DNA from: a virus | Reading direction: 5' to 3' (one strand) | IMG/VR virus record: IMGVR_UViG_3300020195_000118 | Coordinates: 1 to 31,270 of that record | Length of the DNA stretch: 31,270 nucleotides | In this document: one piece after another, positions 29,298 through 31,270 of the stretch | Layout of the letters: the number at the start of each line of letters is the position of its first letter | Numbering within the stretch: the first letter of the stretch is position 1 | Position numbers and translations under genes: made by a program | Notes under the pieces: generated by a model | The model's database searches: none | Seen by the model: the letters and a program-made list of their open reading frames with translations, nothing else | What the model was told of the DNA's origin: nothing

Positions 29298-29780
29298 ATG
29301 CAAGAAGTAGTAGTCGGGTTTAGTAGAAATAGGGGTCCGTTTTCCTGGTTGATCAGATATGCCACTGATTCTGGCATCAGCCATGTGTATGTCAAAATTA
29401 CAGACGAAAGCGGCAAAGTCAAAGTATTCCAGGCAAGTGGATTAAAGGTTAATGAGGAATCGTATGAATCATTTCTCACACACGCTACCGTAGTCGCAGA
29501 GATTCCAGTCAAGATATCTGACGAGCACGCAATGTTTTGTGAAGACTTCCGTAAGGCTGCACTGAACAAGCCTTATTCCGTGATGCAGATTGTGGGATTT
29601 GCGTGGGTGCTGTTCTGGCGTCGTATGGCGCATGTTAGAGTCAGCAATCCTTTCTCGAATGGCTCACAAGCCTATATCTGTGTGGAAATCGGTGCTATAT
29701 ATGCCAATATCTCTAACTCAGAAGATCTGACACCAGTGGATCTCTATAACATATTGACTGGAGAAGTAATTGGACATTAA
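29298..29780 (+). CDS. permuted NlpC/P60-like hydrolase
   Basis: A 160-residue protein with the circularly permuted papain-fold pattern. PFSWLIRYATDSGISHVYV carries the His (H29), a VFQASGLKV strand follows, and the nucleophile Cys comes late in SQAYICVEIG (C128). Members cleave peptidoglycan peptides or act on lipids. In a virion operon, a cell-wall endopeptidase used at entry or lysis is plausible. A hydrophobic stretch (VMQIVGFAWVLFW, 95-107) lies before the Cys, unusual for a soluble enzyme. It overlaps the next gene by 11 nt. Confidence 0.62.
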   Translation: MQEVVVGFSRNRGPFSWLIRYATDSGISHVYVKITDESGKVKVFQASGLKVNEESYESFLTHATVVAEIPVKISDEHAMFCEDFRKAALNKPYSVMQIVGFAWVLFWRRMAHVRVSNPFSNGSQAYICVEIGAIYANISNSEDLTPVDLYNILTGEVIGH

Positions 29781-30594
29781 TCAGCCATTTCCATTTAGAG
29801 TAGATTCATCATCAGCGTCCCCTGAGCTAGAAGGCGGCTTTGTTCGCTTCAAGACTATGGTGACGCCATCGGATGTTCTTAAATTTGGGCTCATCGGTAT
29901 TCCCAAGATGTTTCCAATGACACAAGAGCCTCTTTCAGAAGAGTACGTTGCAGTGCATCTGCAATCCACTATAGCTCAGCTAGAGATGTCTGGGATGTGT
30001 CTGAGCCCAATCATTGCCACCCACATTGACGATTGGCATGGCTCTTCAGACTGGAACAGATACTTTGCGATAAACGTCCATAAGTATCCTGTCTCTAGAA
30101 TCGAGAGCATCATACTCACATATCCTAATGCTACTACCTCTAACCCATCTCTGACGTTCACCATACCGGCAGAATGGATCACTCACGAAAGAGGCAAGGT
30201 CAACGTCGTAGCTACGACCGGCACTATCTCTCCTGTAGTCCAGGGTAATAGAGGAGGCTATCCGATGCTCTCACTTGGCTCCAATGGCTACCGGCCTAGC
30301 GCCTACCGCCTGACATATCAAGTAGGATTTGAACAAGATAAGCTCCCTGCAAACGTCTGGCAGCTAATCCTAGACATGACGACCTATAACCTCTTAGGCG
30401 AAGTAGGACCTCTTTTGTTCCCCACGTCAGGCATATCTGTAGGAATAGACGGCTTAAGCCAGTCTGCTCAATTGCCAGGAGCAAGGATATTCGAAGGCAG
30501 AATCAAACAGCTTGAAGCAAAGATTAAAGCTAACAGAGACGCAATCAGTTCTTACTACGGCCAGATGATGACACTAGAGTTTGCAGGACTTTAA
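29770..30594 (+). CDS. head-tail adaptor (gp6-like) protein (putative)
   Basis: A 274-residue protein. The sequence order YPVSRIESIILTYPNA, FTIPAEWI, GKVNVV, YRLTYQVGFEQDKLPANVWQ, a helical region, SVGIDGLSQSAQLPG and a final helix (IKQLEAKIKANRDAI) matches a family of phage head-tail adaptor/connector proteins that attach below the portal. It starts with TTG at 29770 behind GGAGAAG. The match is by pattern only. Confidence 0.6.
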   Translation: MDINQPFPFRVDSSSASPELEGGFVRFKTMVTPSDVLKFGLIGIPKMFPMTQEPLSEEYVAVHLQSTIAQLEMSGMCLSPIIATHIDDWHGSSDWNRYFAINVHKYPVSRIESIILTYPNATTSNPSLTFTIPAEWITHERGKVNVVATTGTISPVVQGNRGGYPMLSLGSNGYRPSAYRLTYQVGFEQDKLPANVWQLILDMTTYNLLGEVGPLLFPTSGISVGIDGLSQSAQLPGARIFEGRIKQLEAKIKANRDAISSYYGQMMTLEFAGL

Positions 30595-30619
30595 TGCCCG
30601 TTGCCTGCGCTGTATTCTG

Positions 30620-30640
30620 TTGTTAAGCTTACAATAACAA
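30620..30640. promoter_or_regulatory. inverted repeat over a promoter-like -10, possible HigA-type operator
   Basis: TTGTTA (30620-30625) and TAACAA (30635-30640) form an inverted repeat that spans TACAAT (30630-30635), a -10-like hexamer, just upstream of the HigA-like gene. No good -35 is seen. Autoregulation through such repeats is usual for antitoxins of this family. Confidence 0.4.
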
Positions 30641-30659
30641 AATCGGAGAACCTAATATT

Positions 30660-30917
30660 GTGGAACAGACCAGAGAGCCGACAACAGTCGGAGCAACGCT
30701 GAAGTACGAGTTCATGCCTGACCGTGGAATGACCACAAAGCAGCTCGCTAAACAGCTTGGAATGCATCGTCCAGCTTTACGTCGAATGCTAGAAAACGAG
30801 ACCCATATAGATGCCAAGATTGCTCAAAAACTAAGCAACATATTCGACACTGAGCCTCAGTTTTGGTTGAACCTTCAGAAGGCGCATAGAGCATACGTGA
30901 AGACTTTAATCAAATAA
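30660..30917 (+). CDS. HigA/VapI-like antitoxin or repressor, no toxin partner
   Basis: An 85-residue helix-turn-helix protein of the HigA antitoxin type: TVGATLKYEFMPDRGMT, the helix-turn-helix KQLAKQLGMHRPALRRML, then HIDAKIAQKLSNIFDTEPQFWLNLQKAH, with the family's terminal FW.NLQ. In bacteria HigA neutralises and represses with the HigB RNase toxin. No HigB-like gene lies before it (unrelated adaptor gene) or after it (RNase HI). It may be a transcriptional regulator or a decoy antitoxin against host HigB. It starts with GTG at 30660, with GGAGAA 9 nt upstream. Confidence 0.85.
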   Translation: MEQTREPTTVGATLKYEFMPDRGMTTKQLAKQLGMHRPALRRMLENETHIDAKIAQKLSNIFDTEPQFWLNLQKAHRAYVKTLIK

Positions 30918-30931
30918 CAAGGACATTTCCT

Positions 30932-31270
30932 ATGCCTTACATCTTGTATACAGATGGCAGTTGTGGCCCAACTAATCCAGGTCCCGGAGGTTGGGCCTTT
31001 ATTGTTTTAGAAGGCGAGGAGCTAGTCAGAGAGGGCTCCGGAAGGGCTCTGACGTCTACTACGAATAACCGTATGGAACTTAATGCTGTACTCTGCGGCC
31101 TTGCTTCTCTGGAGCCAGGAGCAGAGGTCTTAGTAGTCACGGATAGCCAGTATGTGGTGAACGGTATCGTCAAGGGATGGGCAGCAAGATGGGAACAAGA
31201 GCAATACTTGAACGCTCAAGGAGAAGAACGAGTCAACACTGATCTATGGAAGGCTTTGTTGGTTCTGGTC
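30932..31270 (+). CDS. rnhA: ribonuclease HI, cut by the window end
   Basis: The first 113 residues of a type 1 RNase H. YTDGSCGPTNPGPGGW with catalytic D8, NNRMELNAV with E49 and VTDSQYVVNGI with D71 are visible, then W..RWEQ and VNTDLWK. The fourth catalytic Asp would lie beyond 31270. The enzyme cuts the RNA strand of RNA-DNA hybrids and would serve primer removal in replication. AAGGA (30919-30923) precedes the ATG. No stop codon is in the window. Confidence 0.93.
   Translation, partial: MPYILYTDGSCGPTNPGPGGWAFIVLEGEELVREGSGRALTSTTNNRMELNAVLCGLASLEPGAEVLVVTDSQYVVNGIVKGWAARWEQEQYLNAQGEERVNTDLWKALLVLV

Noticed and set aside
1-31270. tRNA or other structured RNA genes
   Set aside because: No cloverleaf with a GTTCRA-type arm or CCA end was noticed by eye. 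A tRNAscan-SE run would be decisive.

Overview
The window is a 31.3 kb piece of a tailed double-stranded DNA phage genome, or of a prophage not delimited here. It has a large terminase with an adjacent small-subunit candidate, a portal, a prohead protease, neck and adaptor proteins and fibre-like proteins. A 953-residue tail sheath indicates a contractile-tailed (myovirus-type) virion. Coding density is very high, start and stop codons often overlap (ATGA), and purine-rich ribosome sites are clear. The visible promoters are sigma70-like, so a bacterial host with ordinary RNA polymerase is inferred. I cannot name the host or the phage genus.

Layout. (1) 1-5260, mostly minus strand: an accessory region of many small genes. 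Most appear to be diverged paralogues of one family, with a tryptophan-rich beta segment and a short C-terminal helical tail. Interspersed are a NUMOD-like single-domain gene on the opposite strand, a DUF3846-like protein, a HAD phosphatase resembling the 3'-phosphatase half of T4 polynucleotide kinase, and a NADAR-like protein. A divergent promoter pair lies at 3289-3350. (2) 5429-6330, plus strand: two unknown genes, the second holding a perfect hairpin. (3) 6308-22168, minus strand: the packaging and virion block. In transcription order it holds neck-type proteins, a HEXXH protein, a gp10-like protein, a tail-completion candidate, a ClpP-like protease, the tail sheath, a terminase small-subunit candidate, an aGPT-Pplase/ADDT-type thymine-hypermodification enzyme, TerL, a beta-rich virion protein, the portal, small genes and a Cys-rich protein with a sigma-region-4-like helix-turn-helix. 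(4) 22341-30594, plus strand: a prohead protease with a zinc ribbon, fibre or decoration proteins, a permuted NlpC/P60-like hydrolase and a head-tail adaptor. (5) 30660-31270, plus strand: an orphan HigA-like antitoxin or repressor and an RNase HI cut by the window end.

How it fits together. Regions 3 and 4 diverge from a promoter region at 22169-22340 and build the particle: capsid processing, packaging, neck, sheath and surface fibres. The ADDT enzyme inside the terminase operon suggests that the packaged DNA carries hypermodified thymine. No major capsid protein, tail tube, baseplate or tape measure is recognisable, so these should lie outside the window.

The most interesting items are the paralogous mini-protein array in which each gene's tail codons hold the next gene's ribosome site, the ADDT gene between the terminase genes, a sheath with an internally duplicated domain, the prohead protease with a zinc ribbon, and a likely one-base frame disruption at 26809-26900.
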